Below, in pieces: positions 49,748-61,506 of a stretch of 64,000 nt of DNA. The stretch comes from Primulina eburnea (Eukaryota; Streptophyta; Magnoliopsida; Lamiales; Gesneriaceae): NCBI RefSeq assembly GCF_022965805.1, contig NW_027330892.1, positions 1 to 64,000 on the forward strand. The letters run 5' to 3'. The notes below the pieces were generated by a model. The model was not told where the DNA came from, did no database searches, and worked only from the letters and a program-made list of their open reading frames with translations. Position 1 is the stretch's first letter, and each line of letters begins with the position of its first letter. Position numbers and translations under genes: made by a program.

Positions 49748-49756
49748 TATAAATAG
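49748..49756 (+). promoter_or_regulatory. TATA box of solo LTR
   Basis: TATAAATAG on the plus strand, a close match to the plant TATA consensus, directly after the palindrome cluster. It defines LTR orientation. Whether it still drives transcription is unknown; if it does, the transcript would run antisense into the 3' end of element B pol. Confidence 0.65.
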
Positions 49757-50877
49757 TGCTCGGATTTCCTCATTTTGTATTGCAAATTCTTGAGTTATGT
49801 CTCATATTTGAGAGGTTTGGAAGGTTTCTAGGGTTAGTTGTCGGTCGAGCGATAGCCAAGAGCTGCCAGGATTGGTAGCGTAGCGACGCCTGAGTTACGA
49901 GGCAATCGACATCAAAGGGCTGTCGACGGACGAAGGTAAACCCTAAACCTTTGGTAGTACTGGAGAGTACTGGTTTTGCTAGTCGAGCATGGTAGTATTG
50001 TTCATTGGGTATGCTTTTGATGCGTAGGCTTGTTCTAGACCTGATTAGCGGTGTTGCGTAAGGCTAGGCTTGCTGTGATAGAGGTACGAAAGTACTATCC
50101 GAGATATCCTGGTCGAGTATACATTCTTATATGTGTTGCATGATTATGTGGTGCATTGATATATGTCATATGATGCATGCTATTATGTCACGCTTTATGA
50201 TGCATGTTGCATTTCATGTTGAGCCGTATCTCCTTCGAGATAGCCTTTATTGTTGAGCTGTATCTCTTTCGAGATAAGCTATATCTTGTGGGGCCGCTCA
50301 GCCCTGTCTTGTCTTGTGGACGCATGGACACCGAGAGTACACAGTGGCCGACGGGTCGGGAGGGCTTCGGTGATCCGGGACATTTTTGGTCCACGTCTGT
50401 TCTTGTAGTGGATGCAGTGACCCAGAGGAGTACCGCGCGGCACTATCCACTTGGCGCCTCTAGACTGAGCATATTGAAGTCCTTTGTTACTCCTGTTTCT
50501 TGACCTACCCTGGTATCATATCATAGCATGTGCATTTCATATAGGTTTGTATACTCATGCTTTTGTACTGGGCGTTCTTATCGCTCACGTCCTCGATTTT
50601 GTTTATCTTGGACACCCCATTCCCACGGGGCAGGCCTCAGGTTGGATGGCTCAGGAAGAGCAGGAGGAGGACAGTGAGTAGCTGGTTGGTTTAGTTTTCA
50701 GTACTATTCTATTCGATATGGTTGTACCGATTATATTTTGAGTTGTTCTGATTTCGATTGGGTTGTATAACTATTGTCGTTGGCCATTTTTTCCGCTGTT
50801 ATCTCTGATTATTATTAATTAAGTTAATTGCATGCTTAGTTCTTGATTAGTAGGTGATTCTGGAACGGGTCACTATA

Positions 50878-50970
50878 CCCTCTTAGACAGGAGTTCGTCC
50901 TCGAACTCGCAAGCAATGAATTATACAAGTGTATACAAAAGCAGTAAAATCAACTAACAGAATACTTACA
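50878..50970 (-). other. 3' UTR of element B with PPT-adjacent hairpin
   Basis: This starts with the second CCCTC duplication (50878-50882) and the displaced remainder of the purine run (minus strand TAAGA..). The hairpin GAGTTCG-TCCT-CGAACTC is at 50891-50908: 7-bp stem and 4-nt loop, as in elements A and C. The rest, up to the pol stop codon at 50971, shows nothing else. Confidence 0.75.
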
Positions 50971-53900
50971 TCAACTGAATAGCTCGGGATGCCTCTGTCT
51001 CATCTCAGACTCTGTCTCCCAAGTTGCTTCCTCGATGCCATGACGACTCCACTGAACCTTCACAAGCGGAATAGTCTTGGTTCTAAGTTGTTTCTCTTTC
51101 CGATCAAGAATCTGTATCGGTCTTTCAATATAGCTCAGAGTATAATCTAACTCGGCTTCATCAGGCTGAATGACATGAGAATCATCCGGCATATATTTGC
51201 GCAACATCGATACATGAAAAACATCATGTATACCGGACAGTGAAGGAGGAAGAGCAAGTTTGTAAGCTCGATCGCCAATCTTCTCAAGGATCTCGTACGG
51301 ACCGACGTACCTAGGAGACAATTTTCCTCGCTTGCCAAATCTGACAACGCCTCTGAAAGGTGAAATCTTCAGAAATACTCTGTCTCCCCGTTCGAATACT
51401 AACGGTCTGCGTCTGATATTGGCGTATTTCGCTTGCCTATCTTGTGCTGTCTTCATTCGTTTCTGAATGATCTTCACTTTTTCGGTCATCTCACGAATCA
51501 TATCAGGCCCTAACTCTGGTACCTCAGAGATATCATCCCAGTACAACGGAGATCTGCACTTCTTTCCGTATAAAGCTTCGAACGGTGCCATCTCTATGCT
51601 AGTCTGATAGCTGTTGTTGTATGAAAACTCACACAACGGCAATGAATCTTGCCAACTAGTACCAAAGTCTAGTACTACAGCTCTCAGCATGTCCTCTAAA
51701 GTCTGGATAGTCCGCTCTGACTGTCCGTCTGTCTGGGGATGATAAGCAGTGCTCAGGTGTAAAGTCATACCTAAAGCCTGCTGCAAGCTGTGCCAAAAGT
51801 GAGAAGTAAATCGTGGATCACGATCTGATACGATCGACTTCGGCACACCGTGCAATCTGACGACCTCTCTGACATATAACTCTGCCATCTGATCGTGTCG
51901 ATAGGTCATTCTGTACGGAATAAAGCACGCTGATTTGGTCAGTCTGTCTATCACAACCCAAATCGCGTCACAGCCCCGCGAAGATCGAGGTAACTTCGTC
52001 ACGAAATCCATGGAAATGTGGTCCCATTTCCATTCAGGAATAGACAAACTCTGAAGTAAACCTCCGGGCTTCTTTCTTTCTGCCTTCACCTGTTGGCAAT
52101 TTAGGCATCTAGACACAAATTCTGCAATGTCTGTCTTCATCTGTTTCCACCAGAATTGTGTCTTCAAATCATTGTACATCTTCCTGCCTCCAGGATGAAT
52201 GCTGAACCGACTACAGTGTGCCTCTGACATGATCTGTCGTCTCAAATCTGAAATCTCTGGCACTACTAAGCGGTTATTCACATACAGAACAGAATCTCTA
52301 ACCTGATACTCTGATATATGACCAGCTCTGACCATATCAACCGATCTCTGCACGCTCGGATCAGTTCTATGTGCTTCTTTGATCCTCAAAATCAGATCTG
52401 GCTCAATCTGAATAGCAGCAAGTCGCAACTGTCTACTCTCTGTATCAAATGTCAACCTAGACAAGCAACAATCTTCTACTAAACTCGATACACCTATAGT
52501 CGACAAGGAAAGAGCACATACCTTTCGACTCAAGGCGTCTGCCGCTGCATTCGACTTTCCTGGATGGTATTTGATCTCGCAATCAAAATCTTTCAGCAGA
52601 TCAAGCCATCGTCGATGCCTCATATTCAACTCTGACTGAGAAAAGAGGTACTTCAGGCTCTTATGATCGGAATAGATCTCAAATTTCTCGCCATACAGAT
52701 AATGACGCCAGATCTTGAGTGCAAAAACAATCGCCGCCAATTCAAGATCATGAATCGGGTAACGAGTCTCGTGCGGCTTCAGCTGTCTAGAGGCGTATGC
52801 TATCACGTGCCCTCGCTGCATAAGAACACATCCTAACCCTCTGTGAGATGCGTCACAGTATACAACGAACTCACCTGTACCTGCAGGAATCGTCAAGACA
52901 GGCGCACTAGTCAGCCTCTTCTTCAGCTCTACAAAACTGGCTTCACAATCTTCGGACCACACAAATGGCATATTCTTATGTGTCAACTGGGTGATAGGCT
53001 TCGCTAAACTGGAGAAATCTCGGATAAAACGTCGATAATGCCCGGCTAGACCCATGAAACTGCGTATCTCAGGCACAGAAGTCGGTCTCGGCCAACTGAT
53101 AACAGCCTCAACTTTACTCGGATCTACCGCAATACCCTCTCCAGATATAATATGCCCCAAGAAGACAACCTGTCGCAACCAGAACTCACACTTGGACAAT
53201 TTGGCATACAACTGCTCTTTTCTTAAAGTCTTCAATACGATCCTCAGATGATCTGCATGCTCAGTCAAATTCTTCGAATACACCAAAATGTCGTCAATAA
53301 ACACAATCACAAAATCATCTAAATATCTCTGAAAAATGCGGTTCATCAAACTCATAAACACCGCAGGTGCATTCGTCAAACCGAAAGGCATAACAACAAA
53401 CTCGTAATGTCCATACCTGGTTCGGAATGCAGTCTTCGGAATATCAACGTCTCTAACTCGGAGCTGATGATACCCTGATCTCAAATCAATCTTCGAGTAT
53501 ACAGAAGATCCCTGTAACTGATCAAACAAGTCGTCGATGCGAGGCAAAGGATACTTGTTCTTCACTGTTGCCTTATTCAGCTGCCTATAATCAATACACA
53601 GTCGCATCGAACCATCTTTCTTTCTAACGAAAAGCACCGGAGCACCCCAAGGAGATACACTGGGTCTGATATATCCCTTGGACAGAAGATCCTCCAACTG
53701 TGCTTTCAACTCTTTCAGCTCTATCGGTGCCATCCTATACGGAGCTCTCGAAATAGGAACACTGCCTGGCACAAGATCAATGCTGAAATCAACCTCTCGA
53801 ACTGGAGGCAACCCTGGAATCTCATCAAGAAAAACATCTGCAAACTCGCAAACCACTGGCAAATCTGCCAATGCTGGGCTCGACTTCAGTAAATCTACTG

Positions 53901-54808
53901 AATATACGAGAAAGCCCTCTGCTCCTCTCTGAAGCAATCTACTCATAGTCAGAGCAGATACTAAGGGAATCCGAGATCTGGAACCCTTGCCGTACAATTT
54001 CCACTCATCTGTCATCTCGGGTCTGAATCTGACAATCTTGTGGAAACAATCTACAGTGGCCCTGTACTTGGTCAACATGTCTATGCCAACTATACAATCA
54101 AAATCAGCTAAACCAAGTACTACACAATCAAGATCAATCTCATGCCCCTCAAACTGAAGCATACAGTGTCTAACAGTAGTCACAGATATCAAACCACTTC
54201 CCAACGGAGAAGCTATAGACACTACCGTAGACATCGACTCAACAGGCAACGAATGTCTCAATGCAAAATGTTCAGATATGAATGTATGAGATGCCCCTGT
54301 GTCTATCAACACATATGCAGGATAACCGCAAAGAAAACAGCTACCTGCAATGACGTCATCTGGCGCCTCCTGCGCCTGCTCCTCTGTCAGGGCAAAGACA
54401 CGTGCCTGCTGTCGGGGAGGCTGACTCACCGTCTGACTACCTCCTGGTCTCTGCTGGGTCTGTGTAGAGGGTGGCTGAAAGGAGTGTACAGAAGATGCCT
54501 GTCTCTCCATTTGTGGCGCTGGTGCTGATGATCCTGTGCTCTGGAATCGTTGTGCACCTCTCTGGGGACAAACTCTAGCGAAGTGTCCCTGTTGCCTACA
54601 GATGTTGCAGCGTCCCATAACTCCTTGACACTGCTCCGTCGCATGTCGTCCTCCACACGAGCTACAATACACGCCACTGTAATCTGACCCCTGACCTCTC
54701 TGTCGAGATCCACTCGAACTCGATGAACTACTCCCAGATTTCTTAAACTGTTTGCCTTTAGCCTTCAGAAATTCCTTCTTGCCAATACCACTAGATCCAC
54801 TATCAAAA
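50971..54808 (-). pseudogene. Gag 3' part and pol of element B, separated from gag 5' part by element C
   Basis: Continuous open frame on the minus strand. Counting residues from the codon at 54672: gag-type CX2CX4HX4C knuckle [14 protein letters not shown] at 22-35; protease DTGAS at 124-128; reverse transcriptase with [10 protein letters not shown] (Asp pair 460-461); RNase H D607, E644, D669, D712; integrase H819, H826, C856, C859; core D889, D950, E986 (35 residues between the last two); chromodomain-like tail at the end. No internal stop or frameshift. The frame continues upstream through a serine-rich stretch to 54808, where element C begins, and resumes in gag at 63334-64000. Every catalytic residue is present; the gene is broken only by the insertion. 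It probably belongs to the same clade as element A, but to a different family. Confidence 0.95.
54804..54808. repeat. Target-site duplication CAAAA, left
   Basis: CAAAA at 54804-54808 before the 5' LTR of element C and again at 63329-63333 after its 3' LTR. This proves a clean integrase-mediated insertion into element B gag. Confidence 0.95.
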
Positions 54809-54942
54809 TGTAATGCCCGAGGATTTGATTATCGTAATTTGCTAGGAGATTAGTGAATTAAATAGATATAATTGTAAACGGGCCATTACGAGACCAGATT
54901 GGACAAAGAATCTAAATTTCACCAATTTCGGGCAGAACTAGT

Positions 54943-55153
54943 GGCGCCCGAGCGGTAGAAAGTGACCGCTCGAGCGCCAATGCTCAAGGGGAGTACGTTC
55001 GGGCAGAAGGTGTGGCGCCCGGGCGGTAATTTATGACCGCCCGAGCGCCAGAATCTCACACCGCGGCAGAACCTTCCGCGCCCGGGCGGTAGATTTTTAC
55101 CGCCCGAGCGCCGAGCTCGCGCCCGGGCGGTAAGTTTCGACCGCCCGAGCGCC
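54943..55153. other. Four tandem 36-bp GC-rich hairpins in element C LTR
   Basis: Arms GGCGCCCGGGCGGT and ACCGCCCGAGCGCC with an 8-nt loop each: 54943-54978 (loop agaaagtg), 55014-55049 (aatttatg), 55078-55112 (agattttt) and 55119-55153 (aagtttcg). Loop sequence varies while loop length is constant. The first hairpin has GAGCGGT/ACCGCTC where the others have GGGCGGT/ACCGCCC, a paired change. One C-A mismatch is kept in all four. TTCGGGCAGAA-like phrases recur between units. The same cluster is at 61641-61851 in the 3' LTR. Confidence 0.9.
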
Positions 55154-55202
55154 AAACCAGAATGGGCAAGAATGTGCGCGTCTCATCAGCATGCAACAAG
55201 GA

Positions 55203-55212
55203 TATATATAAA
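55203..55212 (+). promoter_or_regulatory. TATA box of element C 5' LTR
   Basis: TATATATAAA about 50 bp after the last hairpin, with a transcribed-looking leader downstream. The 3' LTR has the same box at about 61902-61911. Confidence 0.65.
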
Positions 55213-56634
55213 CGAATTTTTCTTCAAAATTGATAAGAAATCAGAAAGGAGAAAGCTACGAGAGCTTTTGGAAATTCTTGCGCTCGTATCTTTCAATCCG
55301 TACATCTGATTTGAAATCAGACTTCGGTACCGTGTTCCTATCGTTGTAGGCTACGCGTGGACGTAAGTTTTAGTATGTTTTGGCATGTCTTGAAATTAGG
55401 ATGTTGCAGGAATCAGATATGATTCATATATGTTGTTTCTGACATATTAGACATCGTATAATTACAAACGGATTTAAGAACGGACACCGTATAGAATTGT
55501 TATGAAATTTAGAGTTAAATTAACTGGGTGTTGGTACCAGATTTATACCGTTTTCAGTTATGAATTGGGGGAATTGATATAGATTGTTTAATATGGAGAT
55601 TGTACAGTTGAAATGATACCGAAATCAAGTCTTTAAGTGGGTATGTATTGATTGAGATTAGAAATTGATAAATTGTGTATCAACATTTCCATTTCAGATT
55701 TGTATTGGTGACAGAGACAGCAATTGTGCAACGAAAGGTATAAGTCATGTTTTGTTTGGGGAGATGTAACTCAAATAAGATATTATTTGAGTTTCCCAAC
55801 CAAAATCACATACGAGTATTATTAAATATTTTGTAACATGTTTATGAATTGTGTATAGCATTATATTCAATCTTTTAACATGTTATGCTTTGATTTCAGA
55901 ATTGTATTCAAGCATGTATGATCAGTATGATATTCAGCCATGAATATGATTATACGTTGTTTACATATTGATATTCATTGCATTTGAGATAGGAGAGTCT
56001 TTGACAGGCATTGTCAAATATCTAGACGTTTCGGTGTATCTCAGCATAGGAGTAGGCATTACTCTTATTGCCGCCGTTGATACAGCTCAGACCGAAGTCT
56101 AGGAATGAGACGTACATTACCCCGATTGGAGGGTAGGTAGTGACGTCTTATTCACCCCGGGATCCCTAGAGTTCTAGTCGAGTCGAGTCCAGACATGGTT
56201 TGATTCGCCTTGCATTGCATGTGCATATGATGTCATGCATGATAACATGTTTCATGTTTAATTGATTATATGCATGTATACATGTTTATACTGGGATTTG
56301 TTCTCATCGGTTTTCCGGCTGTTGTTATGTCTGTATGTGTGCATAACAACAGGTGGGGCAGGATCTGGGTCACGCAGAGGATGAGAGATGGACATAGCGT
56401 GGTGATCTCGGGCATAGCAGATGGCTAGTAGTTGTACTGTATTTTATTACTAGTTGTTCAGAGTAGTTGGAACAAGACATATTGTACCTTCTGTTTGTAT
56501 TTTAAATAAGGCATGTATGTTGTTTATATACCTTAGATTTAATATTAAAAAGCGAAAAATTTGACCCACTTTTTATATTAATGATCCGTTTTAATCCCAA
56601 AGAAAAGAATTAGAGCCCGGGTCCCCACAACAGG

Positions 56635-56646
56635 TGGTATCAGAGC
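56635..56646 (+). promoter_or_regulatory. tRNA-iMet primer binding site, element C
   Basis: TGGTATCAGAGC five bases after the 5' LTR end. It is the same primer site as in element A. Confidence 0.92.
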
Positions 56647-56883
56647 AGTAGGTTCCTTTAGACTAAGATAGGATAGAATGAGCGGGGTAGATCGAGTCTT
56701 CTTCCTTGCTCTATGATGTGCTAGCATGTTTATTGCTTTTGTTATTACATGTTGTTTATTATCTGATTGATTTCAGCGTGTAATAAACTGAATCAGAACC
56801 GATTCTAGATCAGAGGTAACTGACTAGAGGAGGGCTGAGATAGTTGTATATCTTGTATTCTAATCAGTTGGATTATTAGATAC
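56647..56883 (+). other. Leader of element C
   Basis: 237 bp between primer site and gag ATG, AT-rich, with no open frame of note on the plus strand. The minus-strand frame that overlaps gag here is a shadow. Confidence 0.6.
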
Positions 56884-59800
56884 ATGCCTCCTAGAAGAGC
56901 ATTTGTGCCAGTACGACCACCAGCGCCAGAGCAGGGTAGCACATCCGGAGATACGATGGATGTCACTGCTACGCCTATGGAGACTCTATTAAAGCGATTC
57001 CAGTCATTCCGACCACCAACCTTAAAAGGTACAGAAAATGCAATTGAATTCGAAAGCTGGTTGGAGGATATCGAAATGTTATTCGAGTCTCTGGAATATA
57101 GTGATGAGAAGAGAGTGAAGCTCATTGGCCATCAACTGCAAGATGTGGCTAAGTATTGGTGGGTGAACATAAGGAGAGCACTAGAACAGCGTGGCACCGA
57201 GGTTACATGGAAAGCATTCAAGACGGAGTTCTATCAGCGATTCTTCCCTGTATCCTACCGTAAAGATAAAGGCGCTGAATTTGCAAACCTGAGGCAAGGG
57301 CAATTGAACATTGAAGAGTACGTTGCTAAATTTTCTTCTTTGCTTCGCTTTGCACCCCATGTTTCAGGAAATGATGAGGCCATGGCAGATCAGTTTATAA
57401 ATGGCCTGAATCCAGATATCTTTACGCTGGTCAATACTGGGAGACCCGATAATTTCTCAGAGGCATTGAATCGTGCCAAAGGAGCTGAAGCAGGATTGCT
57501 TAGGCAACGGAGTGCTCCGTATGTTGCACCGAGTCCGAGACCGCCACTACCTCCATCCCAAGTTCCTCCTCCTCGATTCGAAAGTGGTGGTAGCAGTAGT
57601 GGACGCAAAGATCAGTTGAAAGTGAAGGGCAAACGGTTTAAGAGGGCAGGGAGCAGTTCTTCGAGCTCCAGCGGGTCGAGACAGAGAGGTCTTGGCCAGG
57701 GTTTAGAGGCGATGAGTGGATATTGCAGTACGTGTGGAGGTAAGCATGCCATAGAACAATGTCAAGGTGTAGTGGGCAGGTGTAACGTATGCAAGCAACC
57801 GGGACATTATGCCAAGGTCTGTCCCCAGAGAAGTGGTGCATCGAGATTCCAGGCTGTAGGGTCGTCTGCCTCAGTGACTCAGCCCGAGAGGCAAGCTTCA
57901 TCTGTTCACTCATTTCAGCCACCACCTGCACAGATCCAGCCTCGAGCCAGAGGTGGCCAGCCAGGGAGTCAGCCTCAGAGACAACAGGCTCAGGTGTTTG
58001 CCTTGACTGAAGAGCAAGCACAGGATGCCCCAGATGATGTCATTGCAGGTAACTGTTTCCTTTGCGGTTATCCTGCTTATATATTGATAGATACGGGTGC
58101 ATCACATACATTCATATCAGAACGATTTGCATTATTGCATTCTCTGCCTGTTGAGTCGTTACTAGATGTCGTGTCTATTAATTCTCCGTTGGGAAGTGGT
58201 TTGATAGCTGTGACCACGGTTAGACATTGCATCTTACGGTTCGAGGGTCATGAAATTGATCTAGATTGCATAGTACTCGGGTTAGATGATTTTGATTGTA
58301 TTGTTGGAATTGACATGTTAACAAAGTACAGAGCCACCGTGGATTGTTTCCACAAGATTGTCAGATTCAGACCAGAAATGGCAGAGGAGTGGAAATTCTA
58401 CGGAAAGGGTTCCAGATCTCGGATTCCCTTGATCTCGGCTTTGTCTATGAATAAGTTGTTACAGAAAGGAGCAGATGGGTTCCTTGTGTATGCTGTAGAT
58501 GTACAGAAATCTAGCCCGACATTGGCAGATTTGCCAGTAGTACGAGAATTTGCAGATATCTTTCCAGATGAGATCCCAGGATTACCTCCGGTGCGAGAGG
58601 TAGATTTTAGCATTGATTTGATTCCAGGTACCACTCCTATTTCGAGAGCTCCGTATAGGATGGCACCGATAGAGTTGAAAGAATTAAAGGCACAGTTGGA
58701 AGATCTTCTAGCCAAGGGATATATCAGACCTAGTGTATCTCCTTGGGGCGCTCCAGTGCTATTCGTGCGAAAGAAAGATGGATCGATGCGGTTGTGTATC
58801 GATTACAGGCAACTGAATAAGGCGACGATAAAGAATAAATATCCATTGCCTAGAATTGATGATCTATTTGATCAACTACAAGGATCGTCTGTATATTCCA
58901 AGATTGATTTACGATCCGGATATCATCAGCTTCGAGTTCGAGATGTAGACATACCGAAGACAGCATTTCGAACCAGGTATGGGCATTACGAATTCATTGT
59001 TATGCCTTTGGTTTGACAAATGCTCCGGCGGTATTCATGGGCTTGATGAATCAAATCTTTCAGAGGTACTTGGATGATTTTGTTATTGTCTTTATCGATG
59101 ATATTTTGGTGTATTCTAAGAACATGATTGAGCATGCAGAACATCTCAGAATTGTGTTGCAAACACTGAGAAATGAGAAATTGTATGCCAAATTGTCTAA
59201 GTGCGAATTTTGGTTGAACCGAGTTGTCTTTTTGGGACATATCATATCGGGAGATGGTATCTCCGTAGATCCGAGTAAAGTGGAAGCTGTGATTAGTTGG
59301 CCGAGACCGACTTCTGTACCTGAAATACGCAGTTTCATGGGTCTCGCGGGATACTATAGACGATTCATTCAAGATTTCTCTCGTATTGCGAAGCCAATTA
59401 CACAATTGACACAGAAGAATGCCCCATTCCTATGGTCTGAGGAGTGTGAGTCTGGCTTTCTGGAATTGAAGAAGAGGCTGACCAGTGCACCTGTCTTGAT
59501 GATTCCTTCAGGTACGGGTGATTTCGTTGTATATTGTGATGCCTCTCACAGAGGGTTGGGATGTGTTCTTATGCAGCGAGGTCATGTAGTCGCATATGCC
59601 TCGAGACAGTTGAAGACTCACGAGATTCGATACCCCATTCACGATCTTGAATTGGCGGCTATCGTATTTGCACTGAAGATCTGGCGTCATTATCTTTATG
59701 GCGAGAAATTCGAGATCTATTCAGACCATAAAAGCCTAAAGTACTTGTTTTCTCAGTCGGAGTTGAACATGAGGTAGCGTAGATGGCTTGATCTGCTAAA

Positions 59801-61421
59801 AGACTTTGATTGTGAGATTAAATACTATCCAGGGAAGTCAAATGCAGCAGCAGACGCCTTGAGTCGAAAGGTTTGTTCCTTATCCTTATCGACGATAGGT
59901 GTTACGAAACTCGTTGAAAATTGCTGTTTTGCTGGAATAGAATTTGATACAGATAGGAAGCCACTACGACTTGCTACTATTCAAGTCGAGCCAAACTTGA
60001 TCAGAAGAATAAAAGAAGCACAAAGAACAGATCAGAATGTGCGGAGATCGATTCAGATGGTCAGAACAGGACACGTATCAGAATATCGGGTGCGTGAGAA
60101 TGTGTTGTACGTAAATAACCGTCTGGTTGTGCCGGATGTTTCAGAGTTGAGACATCAGATTATGTCAGAAGCACATTGTAGTCGGTTTAGTATTCATCCT
60201 GGTGGCCGAAAGATGTACAATGATCTGAAGACACAGTTCTGGTGGAAGCAGATGAAGTCAGACATTGCGGAATTTGTATCTAAATGCTTGAATTGCCAAC
60301 AAGTGAAGGCCGAGAGGAAGAAGCCCGGAGGGTTACTTCAGAGTTTGTCTATTCCTGAATGGAAATGGGACCACATCTCCATGGATTTTGTGACGAAGTT
60401 ACCCCGATCTTCTCGAGGCTGCGATGCGATTTGGGTCGTTATCGACCGACTGACCAAATCAGCTTGTTTTATTCCGTATAGAATGACTTACAGACATGAT
60501 CAAATGGCGGAGATATATGTTCGAGAGGTAGTCAAATTACATGGTGTGCCGAAGTCTATCGTATCAGATTGGGATCCACGATTCACTTCACACTTTTGGC
60601 ACAGTTTACAGCAGGCCTTAGGTACGACTTTACACCTGAGTACTGCTTATCATCCTCAGACAGACGGACAGTCAGAGCGGACTATCCAGACATTAGAGGA
60701 TATGTTGAGAGCCGTAGTACTAGACTTTGGTACTAGTTGGCAAGATTCCCTACCTCTTTGTGAATTCTCCTATAATAACAGCTATCAGACGAGCATTGAG
60801 ATGGCACCGTTTGAAGCGTTATATGGCAAGAAGTGCAGATCTCCGCTATACTGGGATGATATCTCAGAAGTACCAGAACTGGGGCCAGATATGATTCGTG
60901 ACATGACAGAGAAGGTGAAACTCATTCAGAAGAGGATGAAGACAGCACAGGATAGGCAAGCCAAATACGCCAATATCAGACGTAGACCGTTAGTATTTGA
61001 GGAAGGAGATAGAGTATTCTTAAAGATTTCTCCATTCAGAGGCGTTGTTCGATTTGGTAAACGCGGGAAACTATCTCCTCGATACATTGGTCCTTACGAG
61101 ATCCTTGAAAAGATTGGCGATCGAGCTTATCGACTTGCCCTTCCTCCTTCTCTATCCGGAATACATGACGAGTTTCATGTATCAATGTTACGAAAATATA
61201 TGCCAGATGTTTCTCATGTCATTCAACATGACGAAGCTGAACTTGATCAGACGTTGAGCTATGTGGAACAACCGATACAGATTCTTGATCGGAAAAACAA
61301 GCAACTCAGAACGAAGAATATTCCACTTGTGAAAGTTCAGTGGAGTCGTCATGGCATCGAAGAAGCGACATGGGAGACAGAAGCAAGTATGCGACAGAAA
61401 CACCCCGAATTCTTCCAATGA
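56884..61421 (+). pseudogene. Gag-pol of element C, with frameshift and nonsense codon
   Basis: Gag at about residues 35-205, serine-rich linker, CCHC knuckle [14 protein letters not shown] at 300-313, protease DTGAS at 403-407, and the start of reverse transcriptase are in one 710-codon frame. One T is missing near 59007 (element B has one more base at the same place, in MPFGLTNAP), so that frame ends at 59014-59016. The rest of RT ([10 protein letters not shown]), RNase H and integrase continue in the next frame from about 59013. A TAG at 59775-59777 replaces a Gln codon in the RNase H region (NMR-stop-RRWL). Integrase has its D-D-E residues, but SDRD is SDWD and YHPGK is YYPGK. The final frame ends at 61421 with the chromodomain-like tail. 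Reverse transcription by its own pol is not possible, although its LTRs and signals look intact, so it would depend on proteins of a relative. Confidence 0.95.
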
Positions 61422-61506
61422 TGTAAGTGTGTTATTACTTCGATGCTTACATTGATAGAATGATGTGTGAGTTCGAGGACGAACTCTTATCTAAGAGGGG
61501 GAGAAA
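61422..61506 (+). other. 3' UTR, hairpin and polypurine tract of element C
   Basis: After the pol stop come the hairpin GAGTTCG-AGGA-CGAACTC (61469-61486) and the purine run AAGAGGGGGAGAAA (61493-61506), which abuts the 3' LTR. The hairpin has the same 7-bp stem and 4-nt loop as in A and B. Confidence 0.85.

Larger units (their letters stand above)
49433..50877 (+). mobile_element. Solo LTR of a fourth retrotransposon family
   Basis: 1445 bp, TGTAGTAGCC...GGGTCACTATA, flanked by 5-bp duplications CCCTC. The last dinucleotide is TA instead of CA, probably a point mutation. No gag, pol, primer site or polypurine tract accompanies it, so it is the product of LTR-LTR recombination. Orientation is plus from TATAAATAG at 49748. 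The 3' half has ggggcaggcctcagg and cagtgagtagctggttgg, of a kind seen near LTR ends in plant gypsy elements. A palindrome cluster is at 49556-49740. Open frames of 65-99 codons look like chance. Confidence 0.9.
54809..56629 (+). repeat. 5' LTR of element C
   Basis: 1821 bp, TGTAATGCCC...GGGTCCCCACA. It contains four tandem 36-bp hairpins at 54943-55153 and a TATA box (TATATATAAA) at about 55203-55212. Differences from the 3' LTR are near 55172, 55258 and 55370, plus a few further along. The open frames inside are products of the GC-rich hairpins. The outer end is shared in reverse complement with element B's LTR. Confidence 0.93.

Noticed and set aside
50484..50681. 65-codon plus-strand frame in the solo LTR
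   Set aside because: Leucine- and histidine-rich short frame without a recognisable domain; its 3' part overlaps sequence typical of LTR ends.
54919..55155. 78-93-codon minus-strand frames in element C LTRs (also 61617-61898)
   Set aside because: They translate the tandem hairpins (RSGG, PPGR repeats). No sign of selection as protein.
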